This document shows, in pieces, positions 8,091 to 17,521 of a stretch of DNA of 64,000 nt. Under the pieces are notes generated by a model. That model was not told the DNA's origin, searched no databases, and worked only from the letters and a program-made list of their open reading frames with translations. The stretch's first letter is position 1, and each line of letters begins with the position of its first letter. The position numbers were made by a program, and so were the translations under genes. This DNA comes from Paenarthrobacter aurescens (GTDB lineage Bacteria > Actinomycetota > Actinomycetes > Actinomycetales > Micrococcaceae): positions 372,001 to 436,000 of the forward strand of contig NZ_JAOEFX010000003.1 in the NCBI RefSeq assembly GCF_025421775.1, read 5' to 3'.

Positions 8091-8369
8091 CTAGAGCCGT
8101 TCAAGCTTGACGGGCTCGGCAAGCAGGGCGCTGAGGGACTCGTTCAGGTCCTGGACTGCGATGCCCTTGGAGTGCTTCTCGAGAAGTTCCTCGGACTCCC
8201 AACGCTCCGTGAGGACGAGCTTCTCTTCGGTGGCTTCAGTCAGCTCGTAGCGGATGCAGCCGGGCTCGTTGACCACCTCATCGATCGCGATTTCCAAAGC
8301 GAGCTTCACGCGGAAGAACTCGCCTTCGTTGGGGATGAACGTGGCCTGCAGGTCAATGGGTTCACTCAT
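8091..8369 (-). CDS. antibiotic biosynthesis monooxygenase (ABM) family protein
   Basis: A 92-residue ferredoxin-like (dimeric alpha/beta barrel) protein starting MSEPIDLQATFIPNEGEFF, with the typical EPGCIRYEL and VLTERWESEELLEKHSKG motifs of the ABM/YgiN quinol-monooxygenase-like family. I start it at the ATG at 8369, since the longer reading adds an unrelated N-terminus. These enzymes act as small cofactor-free monooxygenases or are simply uncharacterised. The substrate is not evident. It is transcribed towards the thioredoxin gene and divergently from the acyl-CoA ligase. Confidence 0.85.
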   Translation of the reverse strand: MSEPIDLQATFIPNEGEFFRVKLALEIAIDEVVNEPGCIRYELTEATEEKLVLTERWESEELLEKHSKGIAVQDLNESLSALLAEPVKLERL

Positions 8370-8452
8370 GGCTTCAACCCTACCGGCAGGACACGGCACC
8401 GCTGGAGGTGGTTACGGTTCTGTTGCGCACCGTCCCTTGGTAGCGTTCCGTC

Positions 8453-10132
8453 ATGTTGTCCTACACTGCCGGAGACACTGATGTCCCGCTGCTCGAAGAG
8501 ACCATTGGCGCCCATTTTGAGCGCATCGCCGCCCAGTTCCCCCTGCGGGATGCGTTGATAGAAGCGGCTGCCACTCCTGGCGGCGATGCCCGCCGCTGGA
8601 GCTACGGGAAACTGAACGACGACGTCGATCGCGTCGCCCGTGCATTGCTCGCCTTGGGCGTGGAAAAGGGCGAGCGGATCGGCATTTGGAGTCCGAACTG
8701 CGCCGAGTGGACCATCCTGCAATACGCCACAGCCAAGATCGGTGCGGTGCTCGTGAACGTGAACCCGGCCTACCGGAGTCACGAGCTGGAGTTCGTGGTG
8801 AAACAGAACGGCATGCGGATGCTGGTGACGGCGCCCTCGGATAAGAACAGCGACTACGTTGGTATGGCCCGGGATGCCGCCCGCAGCTGTCCAGATCTCC
8901 GGGAGATCGTCTTCCTTCCGGGGGCGCCGGAACAGGGACTCACCGGGGGCGTCCCGGAAGCCAACCACGAACTCACCTACGGGGAACTCCTGACCCGGGC
9001 GGACGGCGTCGGGCCTTCAGCGCTACGGGACCGCATGGCCGAACTTGACCCTCATGACCCCATCAACCTGCAATACACCTCGGGAACCACGGGCTTCCCG
9101 AAGGGTGCCACACTGACACACCACAACATCCTGAACAACGGGAACTCGATCGGACGGCTCCTTAAGTACACCGAGCACGACCGCGTGGTGATTCCCGTGC
9201 CTTTTTATCACTGCTTCGGCATGGTGATCGGCAATCTGAATGCGCTGAGCTTCGGAGCGGCCACCATCATTCCAGGCCGCGGCTTCAACCCCTCGGCCGC
9301 GTTGGAAGCGGTGCAGGACTTCGGAGGAACGTCGCTGTACGGCGTACCCACCATGTTCATCGCAGAGTTGGCGCTGGAGGATTTCGGGTCCTACGACCTT
9401 TCGACGCTGCGGACCGGAGTCATGGCCGGTTCCCTGTGTCCCATTGAAGTGATGCGCCGTGTCATCGAGGAGATGCACATGGTGGATGTGGCTATTTGCT
9501 ATGGCATGACCGAGACGTCGCCCGTGTCCACCATGACACGTGCCGGGGACACTCTGGAGCAGCGGACCAGCACGGTGGGCCGGACCATGCCGCACCTGGA
9601 GAGCAGGATCGTGGACCCCGGGTCAGGGGAAGTCGTGGAGCGGGGCGTGATCGGCGAGCTCTGCACCCGTGGCTACGCAGTAATGCAAGGCTATTGGGGC
9701 CAGCCGGACAAGACGGCAGAAGCGATCGACGCTGAGGGCTGGATGCACACCGGCGACCTGGCCCGCATGGACCAGGACGGCTACTTGGTGATCGAGGGCC
9801 GGATCAAGGACATGGTGATCCGGGGAGGGGAGAACATCTACCCTCGCGAGATTGAGGAGTTCCTGTATCTGCACCCGTCCATCCAGGATGTCCAGGTGAT
9901 TGGCGTTCCGGACGAAAAATACGGTGAAGAACTGATGGCGTGCATCATCCTCAAACCCGGTGCAGAGCCGCTGACCGCCGTGGACGTGGCCGAATACTGC
10001 CGCGGGAAGCTGGCCCACTACAAGATTCCCCGCTATGTGGACGTCCGCGAGAGCTTCCCCATGACGGTCTCGGGCAAGGTTCGGAAGGTGGACATGAGGC
10101 AGGAAGCGGTGTCCCGCCTGCACTTGCAGTAG
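8453..10132 (+). CDS. fatty-acid (acyl)-CoA ligase, AMP-forming
   Basis: A 559-residue ANL superfamily enzyme. P-loop/A3 motif: YTSGTTGFPKGATLTH. A5: YGMTETSPVS. A7/A8: HTGDLARMDQDGYLVIEGRIKD with the hinge Asp and conserved Arg. The A10 Lys is in SGKVRKVDMR. It activates a carboxylic acid as acyl-AMP and then transfers it to CoA. The length and the DMVIRGGENIYP stretch match FadD35/medium-chain acyl-CoA synthetase relatives. Chain length cannot be judged by eye. It is a single gene whose end lies 12 bp from the end of the convergent DrrB-like permease. Confidence 0.93.
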   Translation: MLSYTAGDTDVPLLEETIGAHFERIAAQFPLRDALIEAAATPGGDARRWSYGKLNDDVDRVARALLALGVEKGERIGIWSPNCAEWTILQYATAKIGAVLVNVNPAYRSHELEFVVKQNGMRMLVTAPSDKNSDYVGMARDAARSCPDLREIVFLPGAPEQGLTGGVPEANHELTYGELLTRADGVGPSALRDRMAELDPHDPINLQYTSGTTGFPKGATLTHHNILNNGNSIGRLLKYTEHDRVVIPVPFYHCFGMVIGNLNALSFGAATIIPGRGFNPSAALEAVQDFGGTSLYGVPTMFIAELALEDFGSYDLSTLRTGVMAGSLCPIEVMRRVIEEMHMVDVAICYGMTETSPVSTMTRAGDTLEQRTSTVGRTMPHLESRIVDPGSGEVVERGVIGELCTRGYAVMQGYWGQPDKTAEAIDAEGWMHTGDLARMDQDGYLVIEGRIKDMVIRGGENIYPREIEEFLYLHPSIQDVQVIGVPDEKYGEELMACIILKPGAEPLTAVDVAEYCRGKLAHYKIPRYVDVRESFPMTVSGKVRKVDMRQEAVSRLHLQ

Positions 10133-10144
10133 AAGGGCGGCTGG

Positions 10145-10957
10145 TTAGTTGGTGTTCCGGCTGATGGTCCGGATTCCAACGACAAGTCCGACGGCGGCAG
10201 TCACCACAGCGGCAACCAGCCCCCAGAACGTGTCCATGCCAATGGTCCCGGAGAAGAGTTCGCGTTCGGCGTTAACGAGGTAGGTCAAGGGGTTGAAGAG
10301 ACTGGCCACCTTCATCCACCCGGGGCCCGCCTCGATGGGTAGCATGATCCCGGACAGGATCATGAGCGGGAACAGCAGGGTTTGCTGCACACCCCAGAAG
10401 ATCCACTCCTTGTTCTGAGAGACCAAGGCCAGCGCGTAAGACAGGGCGCCCAAGCCGATGCCGAAGATGCCAAGGATGACCAACCCCAGCAATACGTGCA
10501 ACGGGTGGAACACAAAGCCGAACGGGATGCACACTACGGAAATCAACAGCCCCTGGACCACCAGGGGAGCCCACTCCTTCAGTGCCCGGCCGATCATGAG
10601 CGAGGACCGGGACAGCGGGGTGGCAAGAATCCGCTCATAGGAACCCGTCATGAGCTCGTACTGCAGGTTGGAACCGGTCATCGACGTGCCGAACAGTGCG
10701 ATCATCACCACCACGCCAGGCAGGAACCACTGCAAAGTTGACTGGCCGCCGAAGGCCGGGGCACCCACCGCAGAGCCCAGCAAAGGCCCGAACAGGCCGA
10801 GAAAAACCAGCGGTTGGATGAGGGAGAAAATCAGCGAGAACGGGTCCCTCAGGGGCAGCAGCATCTCCCGCCAGAACACGAACCAGGTGTCCGTCACGAT
10901 GCTTCCGGCACCTCGTTTTTGCACGGCAACTCCTGGCGCCACGGCTTGTTCAATCAT
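10145..10957 (-). CDS. DrrB-like ABC-2 exporter permease
   Basis: A 270-residue membrane protein with six hydrophobic segments and the ABC-2 permease hallmarks, an N-terminal amphipathic FWREMLLPLRDPFSL and the loop SGIMLPIEAGP followed by SLFNPLTYLVNAER. These match the daunorubicin-resistance DrrB family. The start overlaps the ATPase stop (TGATG at 10955-10959), so the two are translated together. It forms an exporter with the 10957-11925 ATPase. The substrate is unknown. Confidence 0.92.
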   Translation of the reverse strand: MIEQAVAPGVAVQKRGAGSIVTDTWFVFWREMLLPLRDPFSLIFSLIQPLVFLGLFGPLLGSAVGAPAFGGQSTLQWFLPGVVVMIALFGTSMTGSNLQYELMTGSYERILATPLSRSSLMIGRALKEWAPLVVQGLLISVVCIPFGFVFHPLHVLLGLVILGIFGIGLGALSYALALVSQNKEWIFWGVQQTLLFPLMILSGIMLPIEAGPGWMKVASLFNPLTYLVNAERELFSGTIGMDTFWGLVAAVVTAAVGLVVGIRTISRNTN

Positions 10958-11925
10958 CAGACTTCAGCTCCTTCCCGCAGGCTGCGGCCAGTGAGTTCCA
11001 GGAATACGTCGTCCAGCGTTGGGGGTTTCAATTCCAGCGACTGGGCGGGGGCGCCGGCGTCGTGCATGTCCTTCAACAACCCGGGCGCCAGCCGGGAACC
11101 GTGAGCCAGCCGAAGACGGAAGCGGACCACGCCGTCGTATGCGTTTTCCTGGATGTCGCCTTCGGCGGCTGCCCGGCCCAACAGGCCGCGCACCTCGGAC
11201 GCGGATCCCGCCGCAACCTCAACGGCCAGCAAATCACCGGCGAGGTTGGCTTTGAGCCGGGACGCGGTGTCGTCCGCGATGATGGTGCCGTGGTCGATCA
11301 CGATCACGCGCTCGGACATGGAGTCGGCCTCGTCCATGTAATGCGTGGTGAGCACTATGGTGGTCCCGTGTTCCTCGCGCATCCTCATGATGTGCTCCCA
11401 GAGGTTGGCGCGGTTCTGCGGATCCATGCCGGTGGACGGTTCATCCAGGAACAGCAGGCCAGGGGAGTGCATCAAACCGAGGGCCACGTCCATGCGCCGG
11501 CGTTGCCCGCCCGATAGCTTGATGACCGTGCGCTTGGCGAGGTCGGCCAGGTCCAGGGACGCCATAAGTGTCTCGGCGCGTGCTTTGGCGTCGGTGGTGT
11601 TCATTCCGTAAAAGCGGCCCTGCATGATGAGTTCGTCGATCACCCGATAGCTATGGCCGCCCCCATTGCCTTGCCCGATGTATCCGATCCGGGCACGCAC
11701 GCCTGCGGGGTCTTTGGCGACGTCCACCCCCGCGACGGTGGCTGAGCCGGACGTGGGTTTCAGCAGTGTGGTGAGCATCCGCAACGTCGTGGACTTGCCC
11801 GCACCGTTCGGCCCAAGGAAGGCGACCAGTTCTCCCGGCCCGACGTCAATGTCCACGCCCTTGACGGCCTCTACGGTTTCCTTTTTCGCGGTGAACGTCT
11901 TGGTGAGTTTCCTGGTGTGGATCAC
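10957..11925 (-). CDS. DrrA-like ABC exporter ATP-binding subunit
   Basis: A 322-residue ATPase. Walker A is GPNGAGKST (about residues 39-47), followed by the Q loop (GQGNGGGHSYRVIDEL), signature LSGGQRRRMDVALGLMH, Walker B LLFLDEPSTGMDP and switch His TTHYMDEAD. The C-terminal domain ends PPTLDDVFLELTGRSL, the characteristic DrrA/CcmA-type tail required by DrrB partners. It energises export by the adjacent permease, probably of a hydrophobic compound. No regulator gene is attached, unlike the exporter operon at 3-5.5 kb. Confidence 0.94.
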   Translation of the reverse strand: MIHTRKLTKTFTAKKETVEAVKGVDIDVGPGELVAFLGPNGAGKSTTLRMLTTLLKPTSGSATVAGVDVAKDPAGVRARIGYIGQGNGGGHSYRVIDELIMQGRFYGMNTTDAKARAETLMASLDLADLAKRTVIKLSGGQRRRMDVALGLMHSPGLLFLDEPSTGMDPQNRANLWEHIMRMREEHGTTIVLTTHYMDEADSMSERVIVIDHGTIIADDTASRLKANLAGDLLAVEVAAGSASEVRGLLGRAAAEGDIQENAYDGVVRFRLRLAHGSRLAPGLLKDMHDAGAPAQSLELKPPTLDDVFLELTGRSLREGAEV

Positions 11926-12028
11926 GGTGGCTCCAAGGAGGGCTGGTGATGGCTCGTAGACGTCACGCTATACCCGTGCCTTCGGCCAGTCCACGGCTTT
12001 GCGGACAGCTCCCGTCCGCAATAAAAAG

Positions 12029-13000
12029 TCAGTGCCGGCGATGATCCTGAACAGTCATTCGTGGGCCGAACGTGGGTTTCCGGAAGCCGCTCAGGTACAG
12101 CATCCTCACCAGCCGCTGCCTCTGCCCGCGCCACGGCTCGAGGAGTTGGAGCATGCCGGCGTCGTCGGTCTTTTGACCGGTCAAGGCATAGCCCACGTAC
12201 GAAGCCAAATGGTAGTCGCCCACGGAAATCGAGTCCGGGCAGCCGTGGGTCCGCTGGACAACTTCGGCAGCTGTCCAGATGCCGATTCCAGGAATGGTCT
12301 GCAGCTTGGCACCGGCCTGGGCTGAGTCCACCCCGGCCAGCCGTTCAAGAGCGACGGCGGACTGCAGCGCCCGCATGACCGTTGCCGAGCGCTGTGGTCC
12401 AACCCCGGCCTTGTGCCATTCCCAGGACGGAATGGCCAGCCACTGCCTGGCGGTGGGAGGAACGAGGAGCCCAGCAGGGGCCCTGCCCGGCCCTGGCGTT
12501 CCGTAGCGGTACATCAGATACCGGTAGCCGCGCCTTGCCTCCAAAGTGGTGACCTTTTGCTCCAAAATGGTGGGCACCAGTGAATCAACCACCCGCCCGG
12601 TGGAAGGCAGCCGCACGGCCAGGTTCCGGCGTCGTGCTTCTGTGACACGGCGCGGGAGCGTGGCATGGAAAGCGGGCTCGTCGAAGGCCGACCAATCGTC
12701 GTCGGCGCCCAACAACCTTGGGACTCCGGCGACGGCGTCCTCCGCCCCAGGCCCCCAGGCTTGGGCGTCCACAAACGAATCCGGGCCCAAACCGCCTGCG
12801 GAAAGCCTCACGGTGACAGGCCCGGCCGGGGATGTGAAAGCCATCCAGTAACCGCTGGAGTGCGCCGCGAAGGACGGGTCCGCGTTGCCCCGCATGAGCG
12901 GAAACATGGTCTGGTCCAGGCGGAAAGAGCATCCCGGATGCCATCGAACGGCCGCATCTGCCGCGGCCGCAACAAGTGGCGGGGCGTCTGCGATGGTCAT
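12029..13000 (-). CDS. HhH-GPD DNA glycosylase, AlkA-like (3-methyladenine glycosylase)
   Basis: A 323-residue protein. The C-terminal half has the helix-hairpin-helix LQTIPGIGIWTAAEVVQRT followed by the catalytic Asp in SVGDYHLASYVG (HhH-GPD motif). The N-terminal half supplies the AlkA-type partly beta domain, with DSLVPTILEQKVTTLEA as the HhH-GPD entry helix. It removes alkylated bases from DNA in base excision repair. I start it at the ATG at 13000 (MTIADAPPLVAA), because the longer reading is Cys/Ser-rich and unrelated. It is transcribed divergently from the glyoxalase-fold gene. Confidence 0.87.
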   Translation of the reverse strand: MTIADAPPLVAAAADAAVRWHPGCSFRLDQTMFPLMRGNADPSFAAHSSGYWMAFTSPAGPVTVRLSAGGLGPDSFVDAQAWGPGAEDAVAGVPRLLGADDDWSAFDEPAFHATLPRRVTEARRRNLAVRLPSTGRVVDSLVPTILEQKVTTLEARRGYRYLMYRYGTPGPGRAPAGLLVPPTARQWLAIPSWEWHKAGVGPQRSATVMRALQSAVALERLAGVDSAQAGAKLQTIPGIGIWTAAEVVQRTHGCPDSISVGDYHLASYVGYALTGQKTDDAGMLQLLEPWRGQRQRLVRMLYLSGFRKPTFGPRMTVQDHRRH

Positions 13001-13142
13001 GTTTTTATCGTCCCACGCCCGGCTGACAATCAGTTCAATGAACCCCTTACGGCGGCAGTCGGCCGAGGCTAGACTCCCTGATGTGGCGTGGGTGGGCCGC
13101 GCCATAAACCAGGAAAATATCCAGGAACAAGGAGCACGAGCC

Positions 13143-13535
13143 ATGGCCGCAATAGTGCATTTCGAGATTCCAACGGACGATAAAGAGCGGGCCAACACCT
13201 TCTACGAGAGTGCCTTCGGCTGGAACCTGAGCCCCATGCAGGGGATGGACTACACCATCGCCATCACCGCCCCCTCCGACGAACAGACAGGGACTCCCAA
13301 GGAACCGGGGGCCATCAACGGTGCACTGTTCCCGCGGACGGACAACCTCAAGACTCCCATTATCACCATTGATGTGGACGACATCGATGCCGCACTGGGG
13401 CAGGTGGAATCGGCCGGGGGCAGCGTGATCCAAGCCAAAGACGCAATACCCACCATGGGCTGGTACGCCTACTTCAAGGACACCGAGGGGAATGTCCTGG
13501 GTGTGTGGCAGACCGATACCTCCGCGGGAACCTAG
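13143..13535 (+). CDS. VOC/glyoxalase-fold protein
   Basis: A 130-residue protein with two beta-alpha-beta-beta-beta modules. HFEIPTDDKERANTFYESAFGW opens module one and IITIDVDDIDAAL opens module two, ending in YFKDTEGNVLGVWQTD, the usual glyoxalase/extradiol dioxygenase pattern with a metal-binding Glu near the end. The substrate is unknown. The ATG at 13143 follows AAGGAG (13128-13133). Only 47 bp separate it from the cystathionine beta-synthase gene, so cotranscription is possible. Confidence 0.88.
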   Translation: MAAIVHFEIPTDDKERANTFYESAFGWNLSPMQGMDYTIAITAPSDEQTGTPKEPGAINGALFPRTDNLKTPIITIDVDDIDAALGQVESAGGSVIQAKDAIPTMGWYAYFKDTEGNVLGVWQTDTSAGT

Positions 13536-13582
13536 CGGGGACGAAGCAAGCCCCAAGGCGGGCAGGCGGTAACTTTGTACCT

Positions 13583-14968
13583 ATGAAGTACGCCCAGTCC
13601 GTGTTGGACCTCATCGGCAATACGCCGCTCATCAAGCTCAACCACGTAACGGACGGGATCAAAGCCACCGTTCTGGTGAAGCTCGAATACGTCAATCCCG
13701 GCGGATCCATCAAGGACAGGATCGCCGTGAAGATGATCGAGGATGCGGAAAAGGACGGTCGGCTCAAGCCGGGCGGAACCATCGTTGAGCCGACGTCGGG
13801 CAACACTGGAGTGGGATTGGCGCTGGTGGCCCAGCAAAAGGGCTACAAGTGCGTCTTCGTAGTTCCGGACAAAGTGGGCGAGGACAAGCGCGCCGTCCTG
13901 AAGGCATACGGTGCCGAGGTAGTGGTCACACCCACGTCTGTGGCTCCGGACAGCCCGCAAAGCTACTACGGCGTTTCCGACCGCCTCGTCAGCGAGATCC
14001 CGGGCGCGTTCAAACCGGACCAGTTCTCAAACCCCGCCGCCCCCGGCAGCCACTACGAGTCCACGGGCCCGGAAATCTGGAAGGACACCGACGGCCGGGT
14101 CACGCACGTGGTCATCGGCGCCGGAACAGGCGGCACCATTACGGGCACCGGCCGCTTCCTCAAGGAAGTTTCCGCGGACCGTGCGGAGTCCGACGGCGGC
14201 CGGGTCAAGATCATCGGTGCGGACCCGGAAGGTTCGGTCTACTCAGGCGGAAGCGGCCGGCCCTACTTCGTGGAGGGCGTGGGTGAGGACATGTGGCCCG
14301 ACAACTACGATCCTTCCGTGCCTGACGACGTTATCGCCGTGTCCGATGCCGACTCCTTCTCCATGACCCGACGCCTTGCCCGGGAAGAGGGCCTCCTGGT
14401 GGGCGGCTCGTCCGGCATGGCTGTTGTTGCTGCCCTGCAGGCGGCCAAGGACCTGGACGAGTCCGCTGTGATGGTGGTGATCCTCCCGGATTCCGGTCGC
14501 GGCTACCTGGCCAAGATCTTCAATGACCAGTGGATGCGCTCCTACGGCTTCCTCTCCGGCGGCGAAGAGTCTTCGGTGGGCGAGGTCCTCAAGTCCAAGA
14601 CGGGGGAGATGCCGGACCTGGTCCACATCCACCCGAACGAGTCTGTCCGTGACGTCATCAACATCATGAACGAATTCGGCGTCTCCCACATCCCGGTGCT
14701 CTCCCAGGAGCCGCCGGTCGTGATGGGCGAGGTCGTGGGTGCCGTGGACGAGCGTAGCCTCACCAGCAAGCTGTTCCGCGGCGAAGCGAAGCTGATGGAC
14801 AAAATCTCCGAACACATGGGCGAGCGGCTGCCCGTAATCGGCTCACTGGAAACCATTTCCGCCGCGCGCGAGCTGCTGTCCGACGTCGATACCGTCATGG
14901 TGACCTTCGCCGGCGCCCCCGTGGGCATCCTGACGCGCCACGACCTTCTGGCATACCTGAGCAACTAG
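13583..14968 (+). CDS. cystathionine beta-synthase
   Basis: A 461-residue PLP enzyme. The PLP Lys is in NPGGSIKDRIAV and the phosphate loop is VIGAGTGGTITGTGRFL. PTSGNTGVGLALVAQQKGYK is the Asn-loop shared with cysteine synthases. Residues after about 330 form a tandem CBS (Bateman) domain (VHIHPNESVRDVINIMNEFG ... VMVTFAGAPVGILTRHDLL), which separates it from plain CysK and predicts adenosyl-ligand control. It condenses serine and homocysteine to cystathionine. The downstream cystathionine gamma-synthase gives a two-gene transsulfuration set. The start lacks a clear ribosome site (AACTTTGTACCTATG). Confidence 0.93.
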   Translation: MKYAQSVLDLIGNTPLIKLNHVTDGIKATVLVKLEYVNPGGSIKDRIAVKMIEDAEKDGRLKPGGTIVEPTSGNTGVGLALVAQQKGYKCVFVVPDKVGEDKRAVLKAYGAEVVVTPTSVAPDSPQSYYGVSDRLVSEIPGAFKPDQFSNPAAPGSHYESTGPEIWKDTDGRVTHVVIGAGTGGTITGTGRFLKEVSADRAESDGGRVKIIGADPEGSVYSGGSGRPYFVEGVGEDMWPDNYDPSVPDDVIAVSDADSFSMTRRLAREEGLLVGGSSGMAVVAALQAAKDLDESAVMVVILPDSGRGYLAKIFNDQWMRSYGFLSGGEESSVGEVLKSKTGEMPDLVHIHPNESVRDVINIMNEFGVSHIPVLSQEPPVVMGEVVGAVDERSLTSKLFRGEAKLMDKISEHMGERLPVIGSLETISAARELLSDVDTVMVTFAGAPVGILTRHDLLAYLSN

Positions 14969-14988
14969 GCGCCCTGCGCCCCATTCAA

Positions 14989-15020
14989 GCCGGCGCCCGA
15001 TCCAGCCGGCGCCCGATCCA
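14989..15020 (+). repeat. two tandem copies of a 16-bp unit
   Basis: GCCGGCGCCCGATCCA occurs twice head to tail (14989-15004, 15005-15020), followed by a degenerate half copy (ACCGTTGACCGATCCC). It lies in the 95 bp between the two transsulfuration genes. It may be a recent slippage duplication, since no gene function is implied. Confidence 0.8.
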
Positions 15021-15063
15021 ACCGTTGACCGATCCCACTTTGAATGAACCAAGAGGAGCATCC

Positions 15064-16233
15064 ATGTCTGCCACCCACAACGCCGGGTTCAACACACGTG
15101 CCGTCCACGCCGGACAGGCCTTCGAACCGCGGACCGGCGCTGTGGTGCCTCCGCTGCACTTCAGCTCCACGTACGCCCAGGACGGCATCGGCAACCTGCG
15201 TTCCGGTTACGAGTACGGACGTGGCGGCAACCCGACGCGCGACGCCCTCCAGGAGCAACTTGCCGCCCTTGAGGGTGGCACGGCAGCGTTCTCCTTCGGC
15301 TCAGGCCTCGCTGCCGAAGACTCGCTCATCCGCGCAATCGCCCGCCCCGGGGACCACATTGTCCTGGGCAACGACGCCTATGGTGGCACCTACCGCCTCA
15401 TCAACCGTGTTCTGGGTGATTGGGGCATCGGCAACACTCCTGTGGACATGTCCGATCTCGACGCCGTGGCTGCCGCGGTGGCTGCGAACAAGACCCGCAT
15501 TGTGTGGGTCGAAACACCGTCCAACCCGATGATGAAGATCACGGACATCGCGGCACTCGCCGCTGTGGCGCACGACGCCGGTGCCCTCCTCGTCGTTGAC
15601 AACACCTTCGCTTCTCCCTACTTGCAGACCCCGCTGGCCTTGGGTGCCGACGTTGTGGTCCACTCCACCACCAAGTACATCGGCGGACACTCCGACGTTG
15701 TGGGTGGCGCCATTGTGGTGAAGGACGCTGAGCTCGCGGAGAAGATCGGCTTCATCCAGTTCGCGGTCGGCGCGGTTTCCGGTCCCATGGATGCTTTCCT
15801 CACCACCCGCGGACTGAAGACACTCGGCGTTCGCATGGACCGTCACAGCGACAACGGCCAGGCAGTGGCTGAATGGCTGCTGCAGCGTCCCGAGGTGGAA
15901 GCAGTGCTCTACCCGGGCCTCCCTGACCACCCGGGCCACGAGCTCGCTGCCAAGCAAATGAAGAAGTTCGGCGGCATGGTGTCCGTGCAGTTCAAGGGCG
16001 GCGAGGCCGCAGCGCGCACGGTTGCAGAGTCCACCTCGGTCTTCACCCTGGCGGAATCCCTGGGCGGCATTGAATCCCTCATGAACTACCCGTCCGAGAT
16101 GACCCACGCTTCCGTGAAGGGCACCGAGCTGGCTGTCCCGGTGAACCTCCTGCGCCTGTCCTGCGGTATCGAGGAAGCTGAAGACCTGATCGCCGACCTT
16201 GAGCAGGCCTTCGCGAAGATCAGCAACGGCTAA
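15064..16233 (+). CDS. metB: cystathionine gamma-synthase (MetB/CGS-type)
   Basis: A 389-residue Cys/Met metabolism PLP enzyme. The PLP Lys lies in SSTTKYIGGHSDVVGG (here HSTTKYIGGHSDV), and the N-terminus NTRAVHAGQAFEPRTGAVVPP and the SGYEYGRGGNPTRDALQEQLA stretch are diagnostic of the family. It makes cystathionine from an activated homoserine ester and cysteine. A gamma-lyase reaction in the opposite direction is hard to exclude from sequence. Being next to cystathionine beta-synthase suggests methionine/cysteine interconversion. The ATG at 15064 follows AGAGGAG (15051-15057). Confidence 0.9.
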   Translation: MSATHNAGFNTRAVHAGQAFEPRTGAVVPPLHFSSTYAQDGIGNLRSGYEYGRGGNPTRDALQEQLAALEGGTAAFSFGSGLAAEDSLIRAIARPGDHIVLGNDAYGGTYRLINRVLGDWGIGNTPVDMSDLDAVAAAVAANKTRIVWVETPSNPMMKITDIAALAAVAHDAGALLVVDNTFASPYLQTPLALGADVVVHSTTKYIGGHSDVVGGAIVVKDAELAEKIGFIQFAVGAVSGPMDAFLTTRGLKTLGVRMDRHSDNGQAVAEWLLQRPEVEAVLYPGLPDHPGHELAAKQMKKFGGMVSVQFKGGEAAARTVAESTSVFTLAESLGGIESLMNYPSEMTHASVKGTELAVPVNLLRLSCGIEEAEDLIADLEQAFAKISNG

Positions 16234-16237
16234 CACT

Positions 16238-17491
16238 GTGGCTTCTCCTTCACATCTGGTGGCTCCCACCACCCAGCGCGGCTGGATCCTCACGGTAGCC
16301 GGCGCGCTGACCCTCGCCGTGGCTGTGTGGTTCCTCTACACCGATTACCAGCCGGCCTTGAACGACTTCGAGGTCTACTTCTACGGCGGCGGCAAGGTCC
16401 TGGAAGGCGGCGATCTCTACGCCGTCCGGGAGGGCTTGCCGTTCACTTATCCGCCCTTTGCTGCGTTGCTCTTCACTGCCCTGGCGGCCATGGGCTTCTT
16501 CGCCAGCAGCTTGGTGTTCATCGTCGTTGCCTTGGTGGGTGCCGCAGTGGTGGCCGCCTGGCTGGCCAGGCACTATTTCGGTCTGACGACCTGGCGGGAG
16601 GCATTTGCCGACTACCGCTTCCGGACAACGGCTTTGGTGGGAACAGGGGCAATTCTGCTGCTGGGACCCTGGCGGGATACGTTCGTTTTTGGGCAGATCA
16701 ACATCATCCTGATGGGCGTGATTCTTGCGGATTTCGCCCTGTACGGTAAGGCTCGGGCCGGTGCTATCCGGTGGCCCGCAGGCCTCCTGATCGGCTTGGC
16801 CGCAGGCGTGAAGCTCACGCCGCTGGCGTTTGGTTTGTACTTCCTTGTCCGCCGCGACTTCAAAGCACTCGGCTGGATGGCTGTCGGCTTCTTTGGCTCC
16901 ATTGCTCTGGCTTGGGCTGTGTTGCCCCAGGCTTCGCTGGCCTTCTGGACCAAGATCCTGCCTGACACCGGCCGGATCGGCGGACCGGCCTACGTTGACA
17001 ACCTTTCTGTCAAAGGGCTGCTGTTGCACTTTGGCATGCCGGACTCCTCCCTCACCAATGTGGTGTGGTTGGCCCTGTCCCTGGGGCTGGTGGTCCTTGC
17101 GGGTTTGGTCATCAAATGGGCCGTGGATGTGGACGAGAACTTCATTGCCGTATCCGCCACCGCCCTGCTGATGCTCCTGATAAGCCCCGTTTCGTGGTCG
17201 CACCACTGGGTGTGGGTTGCTGTCGCACTGCCCAGCATGGCGTTCGCCATGCACAGGGTTCCCTCGCGCAGCGGCCGGATGCGCGCTGCCGGTTGGGCGA
17301 TTGTGGCCTGCTCGACCGTGGCCTTCTACATGACCCCCAAGAACCTTGCCGTGTGGGCCGGTGCTGCAGAGTGGGGCAAGGACCCGCAAACCCAGTGGCA
17401 GCTCATCATTTCCAGCCTCGGAGTGGTGTGCGGGCTCGCCATGCTGGTCTATTGGGCCCTGGCATATCATCCTTCGCGAACCAGGAAATAA
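16238..17491 (+). CDS. GT87 polyprenol-phosphate-mannose-dependent mannosyltransferase (paralogue 1)
   Basis: A 417-residue integral membrane enzyme of the DUF2029/GT87 family (PimE-like). The N-terminal luminal loop NDFEVYFYGGGKVLEGGD carries the acidic residue thought to be catalytic. Conserved cores are LPFTYPPFAALLF, LGPWRDTFVFGQINIILMG and IGGPAYVDNLSVKGLLLHFG, with about ten hydrophobic segments. It probably adds mannose from a lipid carrier to envelope glycolipid or glycan outside the membrane. GTG at 16238 starts 4 bp after the metB stop with a weak ribosome site, so coupling to metB is likely. A close paralogue lies at 31253-32602. Confidence 0.85.
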   Translation: MASPSHLVAPTTQRGWILTVAGALTLAVAVWFLYTDYQPALNDFEVYFYGGGKVLEGGDLYAVREGLPFTYPPFAALLFTALAAMGFFASSLVFIVVALVGAAVVAAWLARHYFGLTTWREAFADYRFRTTALVGTGAILLLGPWRDTFVFGQINIILMGVILADFALYGKARAGAIRWPAGLLIGLAAGVKLTPLAFGLYFLVRRDFKALGWMAVGFFGSIALAWAVLPQASLAFWTKILPDTGRIGGPAYVDNLSVKGLLLHFGMPDSSLTNVVWLALSLGLVVLAGLVIKWAVDVDENFIAVSATALLMLLISPVSWSHHWVWVAVALPSMAFAMHRVPSRSGRMRAAGWAIVACSTVAFYMTPKNLAVWAGAAEWGKDPQTQWQLIISSLGVVCGLAMLVYWALAYHPSRTRK

Positions 17492-17521
17492 GCCCTACGC
17501 ATCGAATCATGCCAACCAATC

